Shown: one piece after another, positions 1 through 4,232 of the stretch
Layout of the letters: each line of letters opens with the position of its first letter
How positions within the stretch are numbered: the stretch's first letter is position 1
Assembly: GCA_017353825.1 (NCBI GenBank)
Contig: JAFMSC010000303.1
Coordinates: 1 to 5,565 of the forward strand
Direction of reading: 5' to 3'
DNA from: Hyphomicrobiaceae bacterium
GTDB taxonomy: Bacteria; Pseudomonadota; Alphaproteobacteria; Rhizobiales; Hyphomicrobiaceae
Length of the DNA: 5,565 nucleotides
Notes under the pieces: model-generated
Databases searched by the model: none
What the model was told of the DNA's origin: nothing
The model's input: the letters and a program-made list of their open reading frames with translations, nothing else
Position numbers and translations under genes: made by a program

Positions 1-142
1 CGGCGGGATATGTAAGCAGAGCCGCAAGTTGTATGCCGAGAAACCAGAGAATTCCCTCGGGAACAGGGAGTTGAACGGCCGCGACAGCCTGCGGCCCGAG
101 TCAGGCCAAAATGCATAGCGCGACATAGATCCAGCGCCTCAT
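1..142 (-). pseudogene. Possible broken ORF for an exported or membrane protein, running off the left edge
   Basis: I do not recognise a gene here and this call is weak. Read leftward from the ATG at 140-142, the frame begins like a signal peptide (MRRWIYVALCILA), hits a TGA at 101-103, and then continues open to the window edge with LGPQAVAAVQLPVPEG followed by a hydrophobic run (ILWFLGIQLAALLTY). If TGA replaced a TGG (Trp), the whole would read as a secreted or membrane-anchored protein. No good ribosome binding site precedes the ATG. A second minus-strand frame is also open over the same bases from an ATG near 168 to the edge, so the frame assignment is not secure. Nothing else in 1-234 looks coding, and this stretch is visibly less GC-rich than the rest of the window. 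Confidence 0.2.
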
Positions 143-186
143 TGTCAAGCCGGTATTGTGTGCCTTCCATATTCGCACATACGCGC

Positions 187-220
187 TCACGAAGGCGCTT
201 TGCAGGCGTCCGCTTCGTGA
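187..220. repeat. Inverted repeat, 8-bp arms, just past the integrase truncation
   Basis: TCACGAAG (187-194) and its exact complement CTTCGTGA (213-220) are separated by 18 bases. The repeat lies about 15 bases beyond the point where integrase similarity stops. It could be a leftover hairpin or terminator of the element, or part of whatever DNA replaced the integrase 3' end. No T-run follows on either strand. Confidence 0.3.
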
Positions 221-234
221 CGCATCCGAGATGA

Positions 235-501
235 TCAAGATCCGGCATGGATGCGCGCTGCCGCCCGAGCATCATCCAGGCTGATCGACGGGAACGAACC
301 GAGCTTGAGGAGGTGCGGGTTGACGCTGCGCCCCCCGCCGCTAGGGCGGTAGCGAAATGCGAAGGTCGTTTGCCGCCCGGCAAAGCACCGCACGCCGAGC
401 CCGGCAGCCACGCTATCCTACAGCATGACCTGCCGGGCACCGTCCGGCACCTCGGCCTTCTCGATCAGGGCCTTGGTCAGGGCCACGCGCTTGTTCGCCA
501 T
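235..501 (-). pseudogene. Tyrosine-recombinase integrase, N-terminal remnant (P4-type, DUF4102 arm-binding domain)
   Basis: An intact enzyme of this family (usually about 400 residues) would catalyse site-specific integration and excision of an island at a tRNA gene. Translation from the ATG at 499-501 gives MANKRVALTKALIEKAEVPD and then, after a stop, DSVAAGLGVR, TFAFRYRPSGGGRSVN, LKLGSFPSISLDDARAAA and RIHAG. This is the typical N-terminal arm-type DNA-binding domain. A strong Shine-Dalgarno (GGGGAGGG on the minus strand, 509-516) lies 7 bases before the ATG, so the start is sound. Two lesions are visible. A TAG at 418-420 (codon 28) stands where relatives have the Trp of an L-W-D motif, consistent with TGG to TAG. 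The frame then closes at TGA 235-237, right after RIHAGS, where similarity ends. The core-binding domain and the catalytic Arg-His-Arg-Tyr domain are absent. The gene reads away from the tRNA fragment 163 bp upstream. The family is clear; the exact subfamily is not. Confidence 0.85.
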
Positions 502-536
502 GCCGAGACCCTCCCCGTTTGGTAGGGCGCCGCATT

Positions 537-554
537 TGTACCCGCCCTGTACCC
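537..554. repeat. Tandem TGTACCC pair, 11 bp apart (candidate integrase arm sites)
   Basis: TGTACCC occurs at 537-543 and again at 548-554, one helical turn apart and 36 bp upstream of the integrase start. Arm-type sites bound by the N-terminal domain of tyrosine integrases are typically short direct repeats placed like this between int and the attachment core. Assignment as arm sites is inference. Confidence 0.4.
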
Positions 555-622
555 ACCGAGGCGTATGGTGGCCTCTGGCCGGCTACGGTGAGATATGGCC
601 GAGAATCAAGGCTCTTGCGAGG

Positions 623-640
623 TGTACATGGTTCGTACCG
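623..640. repeat. Second GTAC-centred pair, 11 bp apart, near the att core
   Basis: TGTACAT (623-629) and CGTACCG (634-640) repeat the GTAC core at the same 11-bp spacing as the pair at 537-554. They lie 25 bp before the tRNA fragment. They match the first pair less closely, but the shared core and spacing suggest the same type of binding site. Confidence 0.3.
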
Positions 641-664
641 GCACAGTTTGGCCCGGAGCGGTAT

Positions 665-710
665 CTTGACATGGTCGGGGTCACAGGTTCGATCCCTGTC
701 GCGCCCACCA
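665..710 (+). other. tRNA-Val(GAC) 3' fragment, probable attachment site (attR-type)
   Basis: The bases fold as the 3' part of a tRNA. They give anticodon loop TTGACAT (666-672, anticodon GAC), anticodon-stem 3' strand GGTCG, variable loop GGGTC, a perfect T-stem ACAGG/CCTGT (683-687 and 695-699) around TTCGATC, acceptor strand CGCGCCC (700-706), discriminator A and encoded CCA (708-710). The 5' half is missing. The expected acceptor strand GGGCGCG is not found 60-70 bases upstream, and the bases before the loop (GTATC) do not pair with GGTCG beyond two or three positions. It is therefore not a working tRNA. Weak D-arm likeness at 641-660 (GCACAGTTTGG...GGAGCG) could be a relic or chance. A tRNA 3' end starting at the anticodon loop, beside an integrase, is the usual form of an island's duplicated attachment site. 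Confidence 0.7.
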
Positions 711-728
711 TCCCCGGCTCGAGCAGAC

Positions 729-739
729 CGCGCCCACCA
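729..739 (+). repeat. Second copy of the tRNA acceptor end (CGCGCCCACCA)
   Basis: The 11 bases CGCGCCCACCA at 700-710 recur exactly at 729-739. Bases before the second copy (CTCGAGC, 718-724) loosely resemble the T-loop TTCGATC at about the right distance. It may be a more decayed second tRNA 3' end from an earlier integration, or a chance repeat in C-rich DNA. Confidence 0.3.
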
Positions 740-761
740 CCCGCCCGACCCTTTACCCGCA

Positions 762-782
762 CTGCAAAAATCCCTTGTGCAG
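762..782. promoter_or_regulatory. Imperfect dyad upstream of the crotonyl-CoA carboxylase/reductase gene
   Basis: CTGCAAAA (762-769) and TTGTGCAG (775-782) form an inverted repeat with 7 of 8 positions paired and a 5-base spacer. It lies 65 bp before the chosen start. The size and symmetry suit a TetR- or HTH-type dimer, and ccr genes in some alphaproteobacteria are controlled by such regulators (for example CcrR in Methylobacterium). The exact binding protein is unknown. No convincing -35/-10 pair could be picked in 711-846. Confidence 0.3.
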
Positions 783-846
783 CGCCGAAACCTGTCGGAC
801 GCTACGTTCGCTGGATGGGCAAGGCAAACATGGCGGGATGACAGGC

Positions 847-2184
847 ATGCCTCAAGCCAAGGCAGGGTCGGTTGGGACGATAGTTCCCCTCAAAGCGGCA
901 GCCACCGCTCCCGCGGTGGCTGACATCACCCGCAAGGACCTCTACGAGATCGGCGAGATTCCGCCCCTCGGCCACGTGCCGGCCAGGATGTACGCGTGGC
1001 CCATCCGCAAGGACCGGCACGGGCCTCCCGACCGGGCCATGCAGGTGGAGGTGGTGCCCACCTGGGAGCTCGACAGCCACGACGTGCTGGTGCTCGTGAT
1101 GGCGGCGGGCATCAACTACAACGGCGTGTGGGCGGCGCTCGGCAAGCCCATCTCCACGCTCGACGTTCACAAGCACCCCTATCACATTGCCGGCTCCGAC
1201 GCCGCTGGCATCGTGTATGCCGTCGGCTCCAAGGTGAAGCGCTGGAAAGTGGGCGACGAGGTCGTCATCCACTGCAACCAGGACGACGGCGACGATGAGG
1301 AATGCAACGGCGGCGACCCGATGTTTTCGCCGAGCCAGCGCATCTGGGGTTATGAGACGCCCGACGGCTCCTTTGCCCAGTTCGCCCGCGTGCAGGACCG
1401 CCAACTGCTGGCGCGGCCGAAGCATCTTACCTGGGAGGAGAGCGCCTCCTACATGCTGGTGCTCGCCACCGCCTACCGCATGCTGTTCGGCCACCGCCCG
1501 CATGTGATCCGGCCGGGCCATAATGTGTTGGTCTGGGGCGCCTCCGGCGGGCTGGGCTCCATGGCGGTGCAGCTGATCGCCACCACCGGCGCCAACGCCA
1601 TCGGCGTGGTTTCGCAGGACGACAAGCGCGACTTTGTCATGCAGCTGGGCGCGCGCGGCGTCATCAACCGCCGGAACTTCAACTGTTGGGGCGAGCTGCC
1701 CAAGGTGAGCACCCCCGAGTACGAAGCCTGGTTCAAGGAGGTGCGCAAGTTCGGCGCAGCCATCTGGGAGATCACTGGCAAGGGCAACAACGTCGACTTC
1801 GTGTTCGAGCATCCGGGTGCAGCGACCTTCCCGGTCTCCGTGTTCGTCGTAAAGCGCGGCGGCATGGTGGTGATCTGCGCCGGCACCACCGGCTTCAACC
1901 TCACCATGGACGCGCGCTATCTCTGGATGCACCAGAAGCGCGTGCAGGGTTCCCACTTCGCCAACCTCCTGCAGGCCGCGCAGGCCAATAAGCTGGTCAT
2001 CGAGCGCCGAATCGACCCCGCGATGTCCGAAGTGTTTCCTTGGGAGCAGATCCCCAAGGCCCACACGCGCATGTGGAAGAACGAGCACCGCCCCGGCAAC
2101 ATGGCCGTGCTGGTCAGCGCTCCGACGACCGGCCTGCGCACCTTCGAAGACGCCATCGAGGAAAGCCGCAAGCGGTTCGGGTAG
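847..2184 (+). CDS. ccr: Crotonyl-CoA carboxylase/reductase (ethylmalonyl-CoA pathway)
   Basis: A cytosolic MDR-superfamily enzyme that reduces crotonyl-CoA with NADPH while adding CO2, giving ethylmalonyl-CoA. It is the key step in acetyl-CoA assimilation without a glyoxylate shunt. The 445-residue length fits the family (about 430-450). Seen from the chosen start: conserved N-terminal block KDLYEIGEIPPLGHVP (about 30-45), MAAGINYNGVW (about 85-95), the acidic insert QDDGDDEECNGGDPMF (about 145-160), RIWGYET (about 165-171), the NADPH-binding GASGGLGS (231-238), VFEHPG (319-324), and a C-terminal GNMAVLVSAP. The four CO2-pocket positions known for the Kitasatospora enzyme (Asn, Phe, Glu, His) appear filled here by Asn of NYN, Tyr-Glu of GYET and His of FEHPG. 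This argues for a carboxylating enzyme and not a plain acrylyl-CoA reductase (AcuI, about 330 residues). ATG 847 is preferred because GGCGG (832-836) precedes it at 10 bases. ATG 838 (448 residues) is possible; the TTG at 775 overlaps the dyad and is unlikely. The gene stands alone, 136 bp after the tRNA fragment. Confidence 0.93.
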   Translation: MPQAKAGSVGTIVPLKAAATAPAVADITRKDLYEIGEIPPLGHVPARMYAWPIRKDRHGPPDRAMQVEVVPTWELDSHDVLVLVMAAGINYNGVWAALGKPISTLDVHKHPYHIAGSDAAGIVYAVGSKVKRWKVGDEVVIHCNQDDGDDEECNGGDPMFSPSQRIWGYETPDGSFAQFARVQDRQLLARPKHLTWEESASYMLVLATAYRMLFGHRPHVIRPGHNVLVWGASGGLGSMAVQLIATTGANAIGVVSQDDKRDFVMQLGARGVINRRNFNCWGELPKVSTPEYEAWFKEVRKFGAAIWEITGKGNNVDFVFEHPGAATFPVSVFVVKRGGMVVICAGTTGFNLTMDARYLWMHQKRVQGSHFANLLQAAQANKLVIERRIDPAMSEVFPWEQIPKAHTRMWKNEHRPGNMAVLVSAPTTGLRTFEDAIEESRKRFG

Positions 2185-2234
2185 ACTTGAGAAAGTCGGG
2201 CTAGGGGCCGCGTCGTGAGGTCGCCCGAAGGCCG

Positions 2235-2266
2235 CAACCACCCACCCCCAGACAGGGTGGCAGTTG
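2235..2266 (+). terminator. Candidate hairpin terminator for ccr
   Basis: CCACCC (2242-2247) pairs with GGGTGG (2255-2260) around a 7-base loop. Outer CAAC (2235-2238) and GTTG (2263-2266) can extend the stem past a small internal loop. It starts 51 bp after the ccr stop. The following bases (TTGCGTTGCG) are only modestly T-rich, so the call is tentative. Confidence 0.35.
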
Positions 2267-2469
2267 TTGCGTTGCGCACTGACCGAAAGCCTCAATTTGT
2301 GCGCGACCCCGATTTACCGGTCGGGCGCATGGCCTATTGTATGCGACCTCAACGCCATCGACGCGGGCTCCGGCTCAGGCCCTCGGCCGACGCGCCTTGC
2401 CTCGGCGTGACCGCGACGCAAGTACCCGCAAAGGCCGCCCGCTCCTGCTCGCTGCCTGCGCACCGCGGG

Positions 2470-2486
2470 CCGTCGTCGCTCGACGG
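2470..2486. repeat. Small perfect hairpin in the convergent gap
   Basis: CCGTCG (2470-2475) and CGACGG (2481-2486) flank the 5-base loop TCGCT. There is no T-run on either side. A role in ending transcription is possible but not shown. Confidence 0.25.
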
Positions 2487-2523
2487 AGATTGTGAGCAGG
2501 CACTCGCGCGAACAAGGTGGGAT

Positions 2524-2543
2524 CCGCGGGTCAAAACCCGCGG
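2524..2543. repeat. Strong GC hairpin downstream of the O-demethylase-like gene
   Basis: CCGCGGGT (2524-2531) and ACCCGCGG (2536-2543) are exact complements around the 4-base loop CAAA. The hairpin lies 54 bp past the stop of the minus-strand gene at 2598. It is the most stable-looking stem in the gap and could act as a transcript end or barrier from that side, but a U-tract is lacking on both strands. Confidence 0.4.
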
Positions 2544-2597
2544 GTGATGCCGAAAGGCGCATCCAGCCAAACGATCACGCAGTCGCGCTGACGCAGG

Positions 2598-4001
2598 CTA
2601 CTTTTTGCCCGTGCGCCAGCCCTCTTGGTAGGTCTCGCGCGCCTGCTTGCCGTACGGCGTCGGGCCCACCACAACGCGGATCTCGGTCTGCTTGTGGCGC
2701 TCGACGGTGGTCTTGTTGGTGCCGCCGTTCTCCTCGCCCCAGACCAGCGTCAGCTCCGTGCCCGGCTTGGCATACGGCTCCTCGACGAAGCCTAAAGACA
2801 GCATCTTGCGCTCGTTCCAAGTGTAGCCCGAGAACATGGAGGCGCCGACCACCCTGCCGCCGCTCATTACGGAATCGAACGAACTGGAGGCATAGTTCGA
2901 CAGCGGCAGGTCGATGACTTTGTAGTTCTCGCCCGGTGGCGCGAACATGGACGACAGGATCCTGACCACGTCGTCGTTGCTCCAGACGAAGGTCACCTTC
3001 TTGCGGTTGACCTTGCCCTCCATGGCCTGCAGCGCCTCCTTGCCGATGAAGTCGTGGTCGTACTTGGTGAAGCTGTTGTAGCCGAGCTCCCACGGCGTGG
3101 TGTAGTAGTCCTCGATGGTACTGGACACGAAGCTGCCGCCAAGGCCGGCATTGGCCTCATAGCCGGTCACCGGCAGCCACTGCCGGTAGGCCTTGAGCTT
3201 GTCGCCCGTGTAGATGGCCGGCACCGGCGAGGGGATCCAGCCCGACTCCAGCGTGTTGGTGGCGTAGGCGCGAGAACCCACCTGCACGATGCCCGCGTCC
3301 TTGCCGGCCTCCAGAATCGCGGCCTTGATCTCCTCGCCCTCCGAGTAGGGACCCCACACCTCAAGGCCCGGCGCACCGGCCATGCCGTGGCGCAGCGCGC
3401 GCACCTTGCGGCCAGCGATGGTGATGTGGCCCATGCGGAAGAACCTAATGTCGGGCGAGGTGCCGCCGTTAAGCTTGCGGATCACCTGCTCGGCGTTCGG
3501 GCCCTGGATCTGGTAGCGGTAGTCCTGGCGAAACACCGGCTTGCCCATAGGGCGCGATGGCGAGCGGTCGTCGTAAAGCGTCTCGACGTTGTACCCGCCG
3601 GTCTTGGCGTTGAACTCGATCCAGTTGGCGGCCGGGTTGCGGCCCACGTACACCAGCTCGTTGGGGGCCAGATAGAACAGGATTCCGTCGCCTATCCCGT
3701 GGCCGTAGGGCGTAACAGGGGCGAACTGTTTGGCCTGGTCGACGGCGAAATTCTTGAACGAGTTGGTGGCCAGATGCGAGAGCATCTTGATGGCGTCCGG
3801 CCCGCGCACAAACAGGTTCACCATGTGGTGCGACTGGTCGAACAGCACGCAGGTCTTGGCCCAGGCCGCCTGCTCGTCGCGCCAGTTGGTGAACTCGGGG
3901 GCGACCACCGGATAGACGTAGGCGCCAATCTGCGAGTTGCGCATCATGCTGACGGGGTTGCCGACCGCCTGAAGCTTTTCCTCAAGGTTATTGTAGGCCA
4001 T
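2598..4001 (-). CDS. GcvT-superfamily protein, LigM/DesA-like tetrahydrofolate-dependent O-demethylase
   Basis: Probably a cytosolic enzyme that moves a methyl group from a methoxy substrate to tetrahydrofolate, as LigM (vanillate, 3-O-methylgallate) and DesA (syringate) do. The 467-residue length matches LigM (about 470) and is well above glycine-cleavage T-protein or DmdA (about 370). Seen: the folate-binding-type N-terminal half with VLFDQSHHMVNLFVRGPDA (52-70), YVGRNPAANW (118-127), LRHGMAGAPGLEVWGP (203-218) and SRAYATNTLESGW (243-255), then FIGKEAL (318-324) and the C-terminal barrel with GASMFSGYTWNERKMLSLGF (386-405). His59, Arg121 and Tyr246 fall at a constant offset of one from His60, Arg122 and Tyr247, which I recall as active-site residues of LigM. 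The start is well supported: AGGAGG lies 9 bases before the ATG. The true substrate is open, since many alphaproteobacteria carry family members outside lignin pathways, often annotated only as aminomethyltransferase family. No methylene-THF reductase or ring-opening gene is nearby. Confidence 0.8.
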   Translation of the reverse strand: MAYNNLEEKLQAVGNPVSMMRNSQIGAYVYPVVAPEFTNWRDEQAAWAKTCVLFDQSHHMVNLFVRGPDAIKMLSHLATNSFKNFAVDQAKQFAPVTPYGHGIGDGILFYLAPNELVYVGRNPAANWIEFNAKTGGYNVETLYDDRSPSRPMGKPVFRQDYRYQIQGPNAEQVIRKLNGGTSPDIRFFRMGHITIAGRKVRALRHGMAGAPGLEVWGPYSEGEEIKAAILEAGKDAGIVQVGSRAYATNTLESGWIPSPVPAIYTGDKLKAYRQWLPVTGYEANAGLGGSFVSSTIEDYYTTPWELGYNSFTKYDHDFIGKEALQAMEGKVNRKKVTFVWSNDDVVRILSSMFAPPGENYKVIDLPLSNYASSSFDSVMSGGRVVGASMFSGYTWNERKMLSLGFVEEPYAKPGTELTLVWGEENGGTNKTTVERHKQTEIRVVVGPTPYGKQARETYQEGWRTGKK

Positions 4002-4010
4002 CTGGCTTCT

Positions 4011-4016
4011 CCTCCT
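4011..4016 (-). promoter_or_regulatory. Shine-Dalgarno site fixing the start at 4001
   Basis: Minus-strand AGGAGG followed by 9 bases and ATG. It is a consensus-strength site and excludes the in-frame extension up to 4190, whose added residues are Arg/Cys-rich and unlike the family. Confidence 0.8.
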
Positions 4017-4036
4017 GCTTGCGCGGCGCGCTGTTC

Positions 4037-4097
4037 CAATTTGGGGCGTAAGGGGGTCGATGCCGGCACACTGTCTATGGCTTCTGGTGCAATTTGG
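4037..4097. repeat. Direct repeat CAATTTGG, 53 bp apart, in the O-demethylase-like leader
   Basis: CAATTTGG occurs at 4037-4044 and 4090-4097, each followed by a GC-rich GGCG/CGCG run. The 53-bp offset is close to five helical turns, placing both on the same DNA face. Both lie between the candidate promoter and the start at 4001, so they could be a paired operator. This is inference from position and spacing only. Confidence 0.3.
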
Positions 4098-4116
4098 CGC
4101 GCAAGCTCGGTTAATT

Positions 4117-4145
4117 GATATGCCATTGTTGCAACGACCGCTCAA
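4117..4145 (-). promoter_or_regulatory. Weak sigma-70-like promoter candidate for the O-demethylase-like gene
   Basis: On the minus strand, TTGAGC (4140-4145) and CATATC (4117-4122) are 17 bases apart, matching consensus at 4 of 6 and 3 of 6 positions. This is the most AT-rich part of the 231-bp gap. The perfect 8-bp palindrome GTTGCAAC (4128-4135) sits inside the spacer and could be a regulator site. The match is weak and untested. Confidence 0.25.
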
Positions 4146-4169
4146 GCACGCTGACCTGCGATGTCCTGT

Positions 4170-4185
4170 CTTCAGCCGGCTGAAG
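4170..4185. repeat. Perfect 16-bp palindrome CTTCAGCCGGCTGAAG
   Basis: The 16 bases read identically on both strands. As RNA the site could fold into a 6-bp stem with loop CCGG, lying 48 bp after the YihY-family stop codon on that strand, so it may be a terminator stem for that gene. It also lies 24 bp upstream of the candidate promoter for the next gene and could be an operator. No T-run follows directly. Confidence 0.35.
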
Positions 4186-4232
4186 CGCAAGAAATTTTGG
4201 AGCGTTGGGCAAGAGGGAGCCGGGACCGAAAC

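Larger units (their letters stand above)
1..710. mobile_element. Decayed end of a tRNA-Val-targeted integrated element
   Basis: Three things seen together support this call: the N-terminal part of a tyrosine-recombinase integrase (235-501, minus strand), GTAC-centred direct repeats between it and the tRNA piece, and a tRNA-Val(GAC) 3' fragment at 665-710. Islands that integrate into tRNA genes leave an intact tRNA at one end and a copy of its 3' part at the other. The fragment here lacks the 5' acceptor strand and reads rightward, so this should be the distal junction, with the element to the left and older chromosome from 711 on. The integrase is dead, so the element is a relic unless another recombinase serves it. 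The left boundary lies outside the window. The main alternative is that the fragment is a simple decayed tRNA and the integrase beside it is unrelated. Confidence 0.6.
2185..2597. other. Intergenic gap between convergent genes, with several hairpins
   Basis: No convincing gene is seen in this 413-bp stretch. The short open frames on both strands are Arg/Pro-rich and lack ribosome binding sites. It holds at least three inverted repeats, at 2235-2266, 2470-2486 and 2524-2543. None is followed by a clear T-run, so termination may be Rho-dependent or use the hairpins inefficiently. Confidence 0.6.

Noticed and set aside
635..710. A complete, functional tRNA-Val
   Set aside because: The T-arm, 3' acceptor strand and anticodon loop are fine, but the 5' acceptor strand does not pair at all and the anticodon stem is broken. 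D-arm likeness at 641-660 is weak.
247..923. Three overlapping plus-strand open frames (247-525, 425-841, 519-923)
   Set aside because: The first is the antisense of the integrase remnant. The others run through the tRNA fragment and into ccr out of frame, are Arg/Pro-rich and lack ribosome binding sites.
802..2295. Long minus-strand frame (497 codons) across ccr
   Set aside because: It is the antisense of a clearly recognised gene, His/Val/Gly-rich as expected for a GC-rich shadow frame.
2510..2560. A tRNA T-arm-like structure (GCGGG, TCAAAA, CCCGC)
   Set aside because: The loop is one base short and lacks TTC, the stem is better explained as a longer plain hairpin, and no acceptor or CCA end follows.
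2215..2570. Short frames on both strands in the convergent gap
   Set aside because: No ribosome binding sites, no recognisable protein features, Arg/Pro-rich composition.
3054..4118. Plus-strand 354-codon frame
   Set aside because: Antisense of the O-demethylase-like gene, with shadow-type composition (Val/Ala/Gly/His/Arg) and no family resemblance.
3944..4126. 60-codon minus-strand frame starting MAYQLTELARQ, overlapping the start of the O-demethylase-like gene
   Set aside because: It could be imagined as a leader peptide, but its ATG has no ribosome binding site, it overlaps the candidate promoter, and its second half is a shadow of the main gene.
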